DNA from: Bacteroidales bacterium
GTDB lineage: Bacteria > Bacteroidota > Bacteroidia > Bacteroidales > UBA932
Assembly (NCBI GenBank): GCA_017428325.1
Contig: JAFRRA010000005.1
Span: forward strand, 190,007 to 254,006
DNA: 64,000 nt
Direction: 5' to 3'
The notes under the pieces were generated by a model, which searched no databases, had not been told where the DNA came from, and worked only from the letters and a program-made list of their open reading frames with translations. Below, in pieces: positions 1 through 8,901 of this stretch; the first letter of the stretch is position 1; each line of letters opens with the position of its first letter. Made by a program: the position numbers and the translations under genes.

Positions 1-88
1 TGTCTTTCTCTGTCGGAATGGCCTCCAGGGCCCTGTTGTTGGTGGAATCGGTGACTTTGAGCCACCTTATGTCAAGTTTTTGTGTCAT
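1..88 (-). CDS. birA: biotin--[acetyl-CoA-carboxylase] ligase, N-terminus only
   Basis: Only the first 29 codons are in the window; the gene runs off the left edge. Reading leftward from the ATG at 88, the product begins MTQKLDIRWLKVTDSTNNRA. The T-D-S-T-N-N core is the N-terminal signature of biotin protein ligases, where it forms part of the biotinyl-AMP site. The enzyme would attach biotin to the carrier domain of acyl-CoA carboxylases. It is divergent from rsfS, with 76 bp between the two starts, an arrangement I recall from other Bacteroidales. The fragment is short, so the call rests on this motif plus the neighbour. Confidence 0.65.
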   Translation of the reverse strand, partial: MTQKLDIRWLKVTDSTNNRALEAIPTEKD

Positions 89-95
89 ATTGTCG

Positions 96-131
96 TTTGG
101 CAAAATAATTGATGTATTTTGTTTATCTTTG
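96..131 (+). promoter_or_regulatory. candidate promoter for rsfS-ftsH operon
   Basis: TATCTTTG at 124-131 matches the Bacteroidota -7 box TAnnTTTG. A TTTG lies at 96-99, but the spacer is 24 nt rather than the usual 19-21, so the -33 element is uncertain. Transcription would start near 138, about 27 nt before the rsfS ATG. Confidence 0.4.
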
Positions 132-164
132 AGAGATGAATGCAAAGTTAACAAATACGAAGAT

Positions 165-623
165 ATGACGTTAAAGAAAGCCACTACAGCAAAAGCTCCC
201 GCAAAAAAGACCGTTAAGGCTCCTGCAAAGAAGGCTGCCGTAAAGAAAACTCCAGCAAAGAAAGTGGAGAAGAAAGCCGTTCCTACAGATATGGAGGTTA
301 TTACCGATGCCATTCTGGAAAAGAAGGGTCAGAATGTCATTTCCCTGGATTTGAGGAAGGAAGGCAGCGGCATCTGCGACTTTTTCGTGATCTGCAACGC
401 GGATTCCACCACCAATGTCTCAGCTATTGCCGACAATGTGGAGGACCGGATGGTAGAGCGTCTGAAGAAGAAGGTGCTGCGTTCCCAGGGCAAGGAAAAC
501 CGTTTCTGGATTATCCAGGATTTCGGGGATATCGTGGTGCACATCTTCCAGACAGAGTACAGGAATTTCTACCGTCTGGAGGATCTCTGGAGTGATTGCG
601 ACAAAAAGATATACGAAGACTAA
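165..623 (+). CDS. rsfS: ribosome silencing factor RsfS with Lys/Ala/Pro-rich N-terminal tail
   Basis: RsfS (Iojap family) binds ribosomal protein uL14 and blocks joining of the subunits when nutrients are scarce. The family domain fills roughly residues 42-150, with the typical stretches VISLDLRK, CDFFVICNADSTTNVSAIA, FWIIQDFGDIVVHIF and YRNFYRLEDLW. The start at 165 is chosen because a -7 promoter box lies at 124-131 and longer versions would begin upstream of it. Residues 5-40 are an unusual low-complexity tail of repeated APAKK-like units resembling a histone H1 tail, absent from the short canonical RsfS; it may help RNA or ribosome binding (inference). ftsH follows after 6 bp, so the two are probably cotranscribed. 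Confidence 0.9.
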   Translation: MTLKKATTAKAPAKKTVKAPAKKAAVKKTPAKKVEKKAVPTDMEVITDAILEKKGQNVISLDLRKEGSGICDFFVICNADSTTNVSAIADNVEDRMVERLKKKVLRSQGKENRFWIIQDFGDIVVHIFQTEYRNFYRLEDLWSDCDKKIYED

Positions 624-629
624 CGCTTT

Positions 630-2618
630 ATGGCACAGGCAAAGAAAAAGAATCCGCTATCGTCTATTGTTACCTGGATCTACATTCCGCTGATCCTGCT
701 GCTTCTCTATATGTGGTTCCGCTATGACGGGGGTGATCCTCTGAAGACAGAGTGGTACGAGGTGAAGGAGCAGATGATCTCCAAGGGAGATGTGGAGAAG
801 ATCTACTATGTGATGAACGAGCAGAAGGGAACTGTGACGATTAAAAAAGACCGTCTGAAGAATTACGAGAACAAGTTCGGTGGCAAGGAACTGAAGTTCC
901 AGAACCTGTTCTATTTCCAGCTTCCTGCATTGTTCGATGTGGAGAAGGAGTTCAGCACTCTGAGAGATTCCCTTCCGCAGGAAAAGAGGTTCGAGTATTC
1001 TCTGGACAATTCAACAGATTACTGGGGCAATATACTCAACTGGCTGTGGCCGCTGATGCTGTTGATTTTCACCATATATCTTTTCAGCCGTCTGTCCAAG
1101 GGAATGGGCGGCGGAGGCAGCGGCTCCGGTGGCGGTGGAGGAATATTCTCCGTTGGCAAGAGCCAGGCCAAGGTGTTTGACAAGAACAGCAAGGTGAAGG
1201 TTACATTCAAGGATGTTGCCGGTCTGGAGGAGGCAAAGGTTGAGATTATGGAAATCGTGGACTTCCTGAAGAGTCCGTCCAAATACACGAGCCTTGGAGG
1301 AAAAATTCCGAAGGGAGCGCTTCTGATAGGGCCTCCTGGCACGGGAAAGACATTGCTGGCCAAGGCCGTGGCCGGTGAGGCTAATGTTCCGTTCTTCTCG
1401 ATGAGCGGAAGTGACTTTGTGGAGATGTTCGTGGGAGTGGGCGCCTCCAGGGTCAGGGATCTCTTCAAGCAGGCCAAGGAGAAGGCTCCTTGCATCGTAT
1501 TCATCGATGAGATTGACGCCGTGGGAAGGGCAAGAGGAAAGAACGTAGGATTCTCTTCCAACGACGAAAGGGAAAATACATTGAATCAGCTTCTTACGGA
1601 AATGGACGGCTTCGGCACCAACAGCGGTGTGATTATCCTTGCCGCAACTAACCGTGCTGATATCTTGGACAAGGCCCTCATGAGAGCCGGCAGGTTCGAC
1701 CGCCAGATTACCATAGACCTCCCTGAACTCAAGGACCGTGAGGCTATCTTTGATGTTCATCTGAAGAAGCTCAAGCTGGATCCTGATCTGGATACCGCCT
1801 TCCTTGCAAAGCAGACTCCAGGATTCAGCGGTGCGGACATTGCCAATGTCTGCAACGAGGCGGCTCTGATTGCAGCCCGCCACAACAAGAAGCACGTGGA
1901 CAAGCAGGACTTCCTGGATGCCATAGACAGAATAGTCGGAGGTCTGGAGCGCAAGAGCAAGATCATTCCTCCTTCAGAGAAGCGCACTATCGCGTTCCAC
2001 GAGGCCGGCCACGCAACCGTAAGCTGGTTCCTGCCAAATGCTAATCCGCTTCTGAAAGTTACCATTATCCCTAGGGGCAAAGCCCTGGGCGCTGCCTGGT
2101 ATGTGCCTGAAGAGAGGCAGATTATGACCAAGGAGCAGATGATGGACGAGATGGCCAGCCTGATTGGAGGCCGTGTCGCCGAGGAAATAATCAACAACAA
2201 GATTTCTTCCGGAGCCCTCAACGACCTGGAGAGGCTGACCAAGATGGCTTACGCCATGGTGGCTTACTACGGTATGAGCGACAAGGTGGGCAATGTTTCC
2301 TGGTACAACTTCCAGGAGGATGGCTATCAGCTCTCCAAGCCGTTCAGCGAGAAGACTGCGGAGATGGTGGACAACGAGACCAAGGCCCTGATAGACAAGG
2401 CTCACCAGATGGCAAAGGAAGTTCTCGAGAGCCATATGGACGGCTTTAAGGAACTTGCCCAGCTTCTGCTTGAGAAAGAGGTGATATTCGCCGAGGACCT
2501 TGAGAGAATCTATGGTCCGAGAGTTAAGGAACTTGAGGCTGAGGCTCCTGCAAAGGAACTTCCTGAAACACCGGAGGAGCAAAAACTTCCTGAAAGCCCT
2601 GAATCGAAGACTGAATAA
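630..2618 (+). CDS. ftsH: ATP-dependent zinc metalloprotease FtsH
   Basis: FtsH is the membrane-anchored AAA+ protease that degrades damaged or unassembled membrane proteins and some short-lived cytosolic proteins. Visible in order: a first membrane segment at about 14-30, a periplasmic FtsH_ext domain, a second membrane segment near 135-153, a Gly-rich linker ([14 protein letters not shown]), the AAA domain with Walker A GPPGTGKT (about 234) and Walker [12 protein letters not shown], the second region of homology ending in RAGRFDR, and the zinc site HEAGH (about 457). The C-terminal tail is Pro/Glu-rich and probably disordered. The length of 662 aa is normal. It sits 6 bp after rsfS and 12 bp before cdsA in one operon. 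Confidence 0.97.
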   Translation: MAQAKKKNPLSSIVTWIYIPLILLLLYMWFRYDGGDPLKTEWYEVKEQMISKGDVEKIYYVMNEQKGTVTIKKDRLKNYENKFGGKELKFQNLFYFQLPALFDVEKEFSTLRDSLPQEKRFEYSLDNSTDYWGNILNWLWPLMLLIFTIYLFSRLSKGMGGGGSGSGGGGGIFSVGKSQAKVFDKNSKVKVTFKDVAGLEEAKVEIMEIVDFLKSPSKYTSLGGKIPKGALLIGPPGTGKTLLAKAVAGEANVPFFSMSGSDFVEMFVGVGASRVRDLFKQAKEKAPCIVFIDEIDAVGRARGKNVGFSSNDERENTLNQLLTEMDGFGTNSGVIILAATNRADILDKALMRAGRFDRQITIDLPELKDREAIFDVHLKKLKLDPDLDTAFLAKQTPGFSGADIANVCNEAALIAARHNKKHVDKQDFLDAIDRIVGGLERKSKIIPPSEKRTIAFHEAGHATVSWFLPNANPLLKVTIIPRGKALGAAWYVPEERQIMTKEQMMDEMASLIGGRVAEEIINNKISSGALNDLERLTKMAYAMVAYYGMSDKVGNVSWYNFQEDGYQLSKPFSEKTAEMVDNETKALIDKAHQMAKEVLESHMDGFKELAQLLLEKEVIFAEDLERIYGPRVKELEAEAPAKELPETPEEQKLPESPESKTE

Positions 2619-2630
2619 ATACAGCCTGAT

Positions 2631-3518
2631 ATGAAAGAGTTTACGGTTAGGACAATAAGCGGAGTGGTGTTCACGGCTTTGACCCTGGCATCGCTGATTA
2701 TTGTTCCGCATAATCCGCTTCCATTCCTCATCCTCTTCTCTTTCTACCTTGTAAGGACAGATTACGAGTATCTCAGGCTCACGATGGGCAAAGGGAAAAA
2801 AGCTCTTAAAATCATTTCTCTGGTTGCTTCACTGTGCCTGTTGTGGGCTGTGGCGTTTGGACTCTCCCTGGATAATGCAGTCATCTCGGTGGTCCTTTTA
2901 ATCAGTCTGTTTGTTCTGATAATGGCGATACCTGCGGTGGATTTGTTCGAGGGCGAGAAGTTCTATATGTCGTTTTCGCTGTCTTCTCTAATTTACATCG
3001 CATTGCCTTTTGCTGTGCTGATTCCTGTCGCTGCCATTTCCTTCCTGTTTTCAGATGCTGAATATTCTTCGTCTATTCTCAATTATGACGGATGGGCTGT
3101 CGCTTCTCTGCTCATTGTCATGTGGATGGGGGATGTGGGTGCATATTGCATAGGAACGGCTTTCGGGCAAGGGGAAAGGGGGCATAAACTCATGCCTAGT
3201 GTTTCTCCAAAGAAATCCTGGGAGGGAGTTTACGGAGCTGTGGCCTTGTCCGTCATTACGGCACTTGTCCTCAGGGCGTTCAATCTTCTGATGCCATATT
3301 TCCCTTATTGGGTTTCCGCCTTGTTCGGCCTTGTGGTATGTGTTTTCAGTGTACTCGGCGATCTGGTCGAGAGCAAGATCAAGCGCCACTTCCAGAAGAA
3401 GGATGCCGGAAGGATAATGCCCGGGCACGGGGGACTTCTTGACAGGTTCGACAGCGGGCTTCTGGCGTGGCCGGCCGCATTCCTGTTTTATCTTATTGCT
3501 TTGTTTATAGCTGGATGA
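2631..3518 (+). CDS. cdsA: phosphatidate cytidylyltransferase
   Basis: CdsA makes CDP-diacylglycerol from phosphatidic acid and CTP, the branch point to phosphatidylethanolamine and acidic phospholipids. The 295-aa protein is almost entirely hydrophobic, with about eight predicted membrane segments. The family signature is near the C-terminus: SPKKSWEG, then GDLVESKIKRHFQKKDAG and the GHGGLLDRFDS segment, whose Asp residues bind metal and CTP. The stop codon overlaps the ATG of the decarboxylase gene (ATGA at 3515-3518), so the two lipid enzymes are translationally coupled, a logical pairing in the phosphatidylethanolamine route. Confidence 0.95.
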   Translation: MKEFTVRTISGVVFTALTLASLIIVPHNPLPFLILFSFYLVRTDYEYLRLTMGKGKKALKIISLVASLCLLWAVAFGLSLDNAVISVVLLISLFVLIMAIPAVDLFEGEKFYMSFSLSSLIYIALPFAVLIPVAAISFLFSDAEYSSSILNYDGWAVASLLIVMWMGDVGAYCIGTAFGQGERGHKLMPSVSPKKSWEGVYGAVALSVITALVLRAFNLLMPYFPYWVSALFGLVVCVFSVLGDLVESKIKRHFQKKDAGRIMPGHGGLLDRFDSGLLAWPAAFLFYLIALFIAG

Positions 3519-4168
3519 TACACAGGGAAGGCCGCATATCAGTTCTGCTGACATTCTTTGTCTTGGGCGTGATTGCCGCTGCGATTCTGCTGGCTTTCGG
3601 GGTAAACTGGATTACGGTTGCCCTGGCGGTTGTCCTTCTTGGCCTGTTCTGCTTTGTCGCCTTTTTCTTCAGGGATCCCCATCGCGGAGTAATATCCTCT
3701 TCAAATAATGAAATCCTGTCCTCGGCAGACGGGGAGGTGGTGATAGTCAAGGAGACGGAAGAAACCGAGTTCCTCCATTCGAAGTGCATGCAAGTTTCCG
3801 TGTTCATGAGCCTTTGGAGCGTGCACGTGAACTACTATCCTGCAGGAGGCAGGATTCTCTACAGCAAGCATCATCACGGCAATTACTTTGTAGCCTGGCA
3901 TCCAAAGTCTTCAGACAAGAACGAGAGGACTTCAGTGGGAATCCGGCTGGATTGCGGCAAGGATATCCTTGTCAGGCAGATAGCCGGCTATGTGGCACGC
4001 AGGATTGTCTGCTACGCGAAGGAAGGGGAGGTTGTGGCTCCCGGTCAGCAGATGGGGTTCATAAAGTTCGGCAGCAGGGTGGATTTCTTCCTGCCGCCAG
4101 GGTCTGAGATTCTCGTGAAGGAAGGTGACAAGGTCCGTGCCTGCCAGACCGTCATTGCAAAAATTTAA
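3515..4168 (+). CDS. psd: phosphatidylserine decarboxylase proenzyme
   Basis: Psd decarboxylates phosphatidylserine to phosphatidylethanolamine. This is the short, Psd-related type of about 218 aa. The start at 3515 forms an ATGA overlap with cdsA. Residues 8-45 form one or two membrane segments. The C-terminal FGSRVDFFLP contains the Gly-Ser pair where the proenzyme cuts itself to form the pyruvoyl cofactor. The SVFMSLWSVHVNYYPAGG stretch is typical of the family. No phosphatidylserine synthase gene is in the window. The 3' end overlaps the convergent rpe gene by 4 bp. Confidence 0.93.
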   Translation: MIHREGRISVLLTFFVLGVIAAAILLAFGVNWITVALAVVLLGLFCFVAFFFRDPHRGVISSSNNEILSSADGEVVIVKETEETEFLHSKCMQVSVFMSLWSVHVNYYPAGGRILYSKHHHGNYFVAWHPKSSDKNERTSVGIRLDCGKDILVRQIAGYVARRIVCYAKEGEVVAPGQQMGFIKFGSRVDFFLPPGSEILVKEGDKVRACQTVIAKI

Positions 4169-4815
4169 ATCCCTTGTAATAATTTGATGGCCTTGGCCGG
4201 ATCTACCGCATTGAAGACGGCACTGCCTGCAACAACCACATCAGCCCCGGCGTTGGCGATTTCCTCAATGTTACCTGTTGTAACCCCGCCGTCAACCTCG
4301 ATCAGGCATGCAGGATTGTTCTTTTCTATGATCTTTTTCAGCTCGACGATTTTATGTGTGCAGTAAGGAATGTACCTCTGCCCTCCGTATCCAGGGTTTA
4401 CACTCATTATCAGGATGTAATCGCTGATGCGGACAATATCTTCAAGAAGATTTACGCTAGTGTGCGGATTGATTGCCACACCGGCCTTCATACCAAGTTC
4501 CTTTATCTTGTTTACAGTACGGTCCAGATGGTTGCAGGCCTCATAATGGACACTGATGGAACCGACGCCTAAAGACTTGTACAGTGCGAAGAACTTCTGG
4601 GGTTCCACAATCATCAGATGTGCTTCAACAGGAATAGTGGCTCCCTTGCAGATTGTCTCGACAAGTGGCGTTCCGTAAGAGATGTTAGGTACAAACACTC
4701 CGTCCATGATATCCAGGTGGATAATATCTGCATAGGAATTAACAAGGTCTATGTCCTTTGCAAGGTTGGCAAAGTCTGCGGCAAGCATCGAAGGGGCTAC
4801 AATCATCCGTTTCAT
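4165..4815 (-). CDS. rpe: ribulose-phosphate 3-epimerase
   Basis: Rpe interconverts ribulose 5-phosphate and xylulose 5-phosphate in the pentose phosphate pathway. The 216-aa TIM barrel shows the standard landmarks: an N-terminal IVAPSMLAADFANL, metal-binding HLDIMDGVFVPN, EAHLMIVEP, a phosphate-binding MSVNPGYGGQRYI, and the C-terminal EVDGGVT and GADVVVAGSAVF loops. Length matches the family. It runs convergent to psd (4-bp overlap) and is followed upstream on the same strand by lptD after 18 bp, so the pair may share a transcript although their functions are unrelated. Confidence 0.96.
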   Translation of the reverse strand: MKRMIVAPSMLAADFANLAKDIDLVNSYADIIHLDIMDGVFVPNISYGTPLVETICKGATIPVEAHLMIVEPQKFFALYKSLGVGSISVHYEACNHLDRTVNKIKELGMKAGVAINPHTSVNLLEDIVRISDYILIMSVNPGYGGQRYIPYCTHKIVELKKIIEKNNPACLIEVDGGVTTGNIEEIANAGADVVVAGSAVFNAVDPAKAIKLLQGI

Positions 4816-4833
4816 ACTCTGTTGTCTGTTAGG

Positions 4834-7602
4834 TTAATAACCGCTGCTGTTGTCCCAGTAGCTGGCATTTTTCTTGAACTGGAGAAGGTCTGCCAGGGAC
4901 GAGGCGTTAGCACAAATCCTGAAACTCCAGCTTTCCCATTTTCCGTTAGGTATCCAGGAGAAACTTATGTTAAAGCAATGGAGGCTGAAGGATCCTGAAA
5001 GCTGAGTTGTGGTCAGCTGCATCTTGGTAAGGTCAACACCTGTATTCAGTGATATGCTCAAGTCTTTGTAAATCTTCAGTTGAGAGCTGATTCCCAGTGT
5101 CATGGCATGTGTGTTCCTTGTAACCAGCTGGTTGTTGGAATACTGATATGTCCTGTAGAATGAGTAACTGTAACTGAGGTTTACGCTCCAAGGCATATTC
5201 GGGTCGTAGTAGTAAACCCATCCGCCAGGGATGTACTCTCCCGTGACAGGGTGATAGAAGATTCTCTGGTACGAAGACGCGGTGGAGTTGGTTCCGGCTC
5301 TGGTAGGCATGACAGGCATTCCGCCATCAGGCTTGTAATCGGAACCCCAGCGGCTCCTGCCCTCCCCTTGGAACGAGTAGGACGTGGAAAGACTGGCGCC
5401 TGTCATCCTGAACGGCTTGAATCCTCCCTGAGTGATCATCAGCTTGTTGTATCTTCTTCCTCTTTCGTCGATAGCATAAGGATCCAGTGTCATGTTTCCG
5501 GAGATGCCCATCTTGCCGAAAACCGTGGTGGTCATATTAATGGAAATGTTGGAAAGTTTCATGGAGTCAGCCATGAAATTGTAGGACCCTCCGATATTGA
5601 GCTGATCGATGAGTTTTATTTTCCTTACACCCTTTCCTGTAGTGTCTCTCTGCGATTTTACCTTTGCTTCCAGAGTGTTGCCGAAACTGAAACTCATTGC
5701 GGCGCTGCTGCCCTGTCCAGGAGGCGAGTAGAGCTGGCCGGAGTATTTGTTATAGACCACTGAGTGAGGTTTACCATCCTGATCCACATACTCGTAAGTG
5801 CGGTATCCGTTAGCCTTTGTACCCATTTCAGGCATATAGCTGAAGCTGACACTTGGGGTGATGATGTGTCTCATAGCCTGAAGCTTGCTGTTCTTGCCGA
5901 AATTGAAAAGGCCATAGATCCTTGTGTTGAAGGATAGGCTGAAGTTGTATGTCTGCGTAAGTCCGAACGTGCTGAAAGGATCCGAATACTCAGTGACGGC
6001 CCTCCTCAGTCTGGTGTCATAGTACTGGCGAGCGTCCGAGAAAAACCAGTTCATTCCGTAGTTTATTCCCGGAGATGCCTGAACATATTTTAGAACCGTG
6101 AAGGTAGGAAGACCGATATTGAAAGTATGCTGAAGTCCATTGCGCATCTTCTTGAAGAAATCAGGCTCTCCGACCTCGGAACTCTTGAAGTTTATCTTGT
6201 TGTCAAAATGAGCTGTGTAATTGAAGGTAATGTCTTCATAGAACTTCCTCTTTCCAATCTGCACCTTTCTCTTGAACGGATTGATCCTGCTTACTGTGAA
6301 TGTAAGGTTAGGGAATGTCACGGCATAGGAGCTGTCTCTGGAATTCTGACTATGCAGGGCATTGACACTCAAAGAGAAAGGGGTTCCTGCCCATCTCTTT
6401 CCGTATGAAATGGATGAAGAAATCTGGTTGGTGAGTGCCTGGTTTATGGTTGTTGAATTGTAACGGCTGTTGGAAGGGGATGAGAAGTTTACTGATGCCC
6501 TGAAAGTTGTTCCCGGCCTGGCTTTGGTATCCTGGTTGTGACTCCAATTCAATGAGAAGTTCTTGCTCTTTACATAGTCCGGCTGGTTTTTCTCTCCCGT
6601 TATGTCCACTGAATAGACTCCAGAAAGGTTACCGGTATATTTATATCTCTTTGCGTATCTGGAATTTACATTTAGAGCCCATGAACCTCTTGTGTAGATG
6701 TCCACCGTCGTTGCCAGGTCCAGATGGTCCCCGAACACGAAGTAATAGCCCAACCCCCTCAGATAGAAACCTCTGGCAGTTTCTTCCCCGTATGTCGGGA
6801 AGAGTACGCCTCCGCTACGGTTGCTGATTCTCGGGACAAATCCGAACGGAAGGGCGAAAGGGGTAGGGACACCTTCTATCACAGTGTAGGCAGGGCCGAA
6901 CACGGTCTTCTTCACTGGGCCCGAATTGACCACTTTGGCAGTGGTCATCTGCAGGTAGAAGTGCGGTTCTTCAGCGTCGCAGGTGGTGTAAATGCCTCGG
7001 GCGATGTTGATGGTGTTGTCCGGCATCTTCTTGATATACTTGCCTTTGATGTTGCCGTCACCCTCCTGGGTCATCATGTTCTTGATCTTGGCCTTCTTGG
7101 TGTCGAAGTTATAGTACACGCTCTCCATCGTGTAAGTGTTCTTCCCTTCCTTTAGCTCAGGCATACCCTGAATTACTCCCGTGGAGTCAGGAAGACCTTT
7201 CGCAAACACGGTCTTGGTCTGCACGTTGTAGGCTATGTAGTCCGCCTTGATGGATATGTTGTCGTAGGTTACAGTAACGTCTCCGTAGTAGTAGAGCATC
7301 CTCTTGCCGTCTGTAAGGATTTCTACGCTGGAATCCCTTCCTGTGGAGAATACAGGCTCCTTAAGAGTGGAAATCAGCGAGGAATCCACAATAAGGATGG
7401 TGTCTTTAAGGCTCAGGGAGTCTTTGCCCAGGGAATCCTTTGCCGCAAGAGAGTCAGCTACGGGGATTGTGTCCCTGAAATAAAGGCTGCGGAATCCGGA
7501 ATTGGCGGAACCTCTCTTCGGGGTGAATCCAAGAAGAGGGGCGAGCAGCAGCCCCAAGAGAGCTACTGTGCAGGTTTTCCGTATCAATCTTCCTATAGGC
7601 AT
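4834..7602 (-). CDS. lptD: LPS-assembly outer-membrane protein LptD-like
   Basis: LptD is the outer-membrane barrel that inserts lipopolysaccharide into the outer leaflet. The start at 7602 is preferred over longer in-frame options because it yields a clear signal peptide (TCTVALLGLLLAPLLGFT). Residues around 65-200 form an LptA/OstA-like beta-jellyroll (MLYYYGDVTVTYDNISIKAD), followed by the LptD hallmark CDAEEPHFYL and GVPTPFALPFGFVPR. The remaining ~650 residues are alternating aromatic/polar strands of a large barrel ending near ISFSWIPNGKWE. At 922 aa it fits Bacteroidota LptD proteins. The partner lipoprotein LptE is not visible here. It is divergent from the amidase gene. Confidence 0.85.
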   Translation of the reverse strand: MPIGRLIRKTCTVALLGLLLAPLLGFTPKRGSANSGFRSLYFRDTIPVADSLAAKDSLGKDSLSLKDTILIVDSSLISTLKEPVFSTGRDSSVEILTDGKRMLYYYGDVTVTYDNISIKADYIAYNVQTKTVFAKGLPDSTGVIQGMPELKEGKNTYTMESVYYNFDTKKAKIKNMMTQEGDGNIKGKYIKKMPDNTINIARGIYTTCDAEEPHFYLQMTTAKVVNSGPVKKTVFGPAYTVIEGVPTPFALPFGFVPRISNRSGGVLFPTYGEETARGFYLRGLGYYFVFGDHLDLATTVDIYTRGSWALNVNSRYAKRYKYTGNLSGVYSVDITGEKNQPDYVKSKNFSLNWSHNQDTKARPGTTFRASVNFSSPSNSRYNSTTINQALTNQISSSISYGKRWAGTPFSLSVNALHSQNSRDSSYAVTFPNLTFTVSRINPFKRKVQIGKRKFYEDITFNYTAHFDNKINFKSSEVGEPDFFKKMRNGLQHTFNIGLPTFTVLKYVQASPGINYGMNWFFSDARQYYDTRLRRAVTEYSDPFSTFGLTQTYNFSLSFNTRIYGLFNFGKNSKLQAMRHIITPSVSFSYMPEMGTKANGYRTYEYVDQDGKPHSVVYNKYSGQLYSPPGQGSSAAMSFSFGNTLEAKVKSQRDTTGKGVRKIKLIDQLNIGGSYNFMADSMKLSNISINMTTTVFGKMGISGNMTLDPYAIDERGRRYNKLMITQGGFKPFRMTGASLSTSYSFQGEGRSRWGSDYKPDGGMPVMPTRAGTNSTASSYQRIFYHPVTGEYIPGGWVYYYDPNMPWSVNLSYSYSFYRTYQYSNNQLVTRNTHAMTLGISSQLKIYKDLSISLNTGVDLTKMQLTTTQLSGSFSLHCFNISFSWIPNGKWESWSFRICANASSLADLLQFKKNASYWDNSSGY

Positions 7603-7701
7603 ACCTTTTGAAGGCAAGTTTTCAGCTTTTATTTGTAAATTTGTCAGCAAAGTACAAATGTAGCAATTTATTTTTGTTACTGATTTATAAAAGGAGTCTA
7701 T

Positions 7702-8892
7702 ATGGCTGCACTTACCCTCATACGGCGTCTGGCCTCTGCGGCTTTGGCTGCGGTGCTTCTGGCTTCTTCGCCTCTTAGCGCCCAGAACGCGTCCGGACGG
7801 GTGAAGTGCGTGGTTCTGGATCCTGGGCACGGCGGGCACGACCACGGGTGCATGAGCAAGGACCGCAAATACAGCGAGAAGAACATTGTGCTTTCGGTGG
7901 CCCTAAAGCTGGGAAAGATAATTGAAGAGGAGCATCCGGACGTAAAAGTCATATACACAAGGAAGAGGGATGTGTTTATCCCTCTGGCGGAAAGAGCGGA
8001 CATAGCTAACCGCAACAAGGCTGACCTCTTCCTGTCCATACATGTCAACGCCAATCCTTCCGTAGTTCCGTCTGGCAGCGAGACCTTCACTATGGGTTCT
8101 CACGTCAGCGACAAGAACTTTGAGGTATCCAAGAGGGAGAATGCAGTAATCAAGATGGAGGACGACTATTCCACCAGATATGAGGGTTTCAATCCGGATT
8201 CCCCAGAGTCCTATATTATATTTTCCCTTCTTCAGAACGCGTATTCCGAGCAGAGCATAAGATTTGCCTCCTTTATCCAGGATGAGTACCGCAAAGGGCC
8301 TGTTTCAGTGAACAGGGGTGTCAAGCAGGCAGGATTCCTGGTCCTGTGGCGTACCACGATGCCTTCCGTGCTTACGGAGATAGGATTTCTGACCAATGCC
8401 ACGGACAAGGCCAGGATAACTACACAGGAGGGCCAGCAGAAGATTGCCCGCCGTCTGGCAGATGCATTTACCAGATATTGCGAGGATTACAGCAGCCGCT
8501 ACGGCAATGGGGAAGAACAGGAAACGGAAACCCAGCCTGAAACAACCAAGCCGGAAGAGAAGGCGGAGAACCCGGAACCTGAAGACCAGCCGTCAGAATC
8601 TCAGGAAGAGAGCAAGGACAATGTCCAGCCTCAGAAAGAAAAGTCCAAAGCCGAGTCTGCTATGCGCTATTCGATCCAGATTATGGCGGCAAAGAAGAAA
8701 CTCAAGTCCAATTCTTCCGAGTTCAAGGGGCTTCGGGGCGTAGGGAGTATATATGAGAACGGATTCTACAAATACCATTATGGAGACTACGGCACAAGGC
8801 AAGAGGCTGCGGCGGTCCTGGGCGATGTGAGAAAAAAGTTCCCTCAAGCCTTCATAATCGGGATAAAAAATGGTAAAATTGCAGGCAGATAA
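7702..8892 (+). CDS. N-acetylmuramoyl-L-alanine amidase with C-terminal SPOR domain
   Basis: A periplasmic cell-wall amidase that cuts the bond between MurNAc and the stem peptide, needed for daughter-cell separation. A signal peptide (LASAALAAVLLASSPLSAQ) is followed by an Amidase_3 domain at about 33-255 with zinc ligands in VLDPGHGGHDHGC, then SIHVNAN and the catalytic Glu in VLTEIGFLTN. Residues ~265-315 are an E/P/Q-rich linker. The last ~75 residues (YSIQIMAAKKKL to FIIGIKNGK) look like a SPOR fold that binds denuded septal glycan. An AAGGAG motif 5 nt before the ATG is a Shine-Dalgarno-like site. A -7-like TATTTTTG lies at 7669-7676. The MCE gene follows after 9 bp. Confidence 0.92.
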   Translation: MAALTLIRRLASAALAAVLLASSPLSAQNASGRVKCVVLDPGHGGHDHGCMSKDRKYSEKNIVLSVALKLGKIIEEEHPDVKVIYTRKRDVFIPLAERADIANRNKADLFLSIHVNANPSVVPSGSETFTMGSHVSDKNFEVSKRENAVIKMEDDYSTRYEGFNPDSPESYIIFSLLQNAYSEQSIRFASFIQDEYRKGPVSVNRGVKQAGFLVLWRTTMPSVLTEIGFLTNATDKARITTQEGQQKIARRLADAFTRYCEDYSSRYGNGEEQETETQPETTKPEEKAENPEPEDQPSESQEESKDNVQPQKEKSKAESAMRYSIQIMAAKKKLKSNSSEFKGLRGVGSIYENGFYKYHYGDYGTRQEAAAVLGDVRKKFPQAFIIGIKNGKIAGR

Positions 8893-8901
8893 TTTAATGT
8901 C

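Noticed and set aside
1011-1895. Long reading frames antisense to ftsH
   Set aside because: Composition and the absence of any motif show they are shadows of the ftsH frame; the same applies to long antisense frames under thrS, secA, pheT and the transposase.
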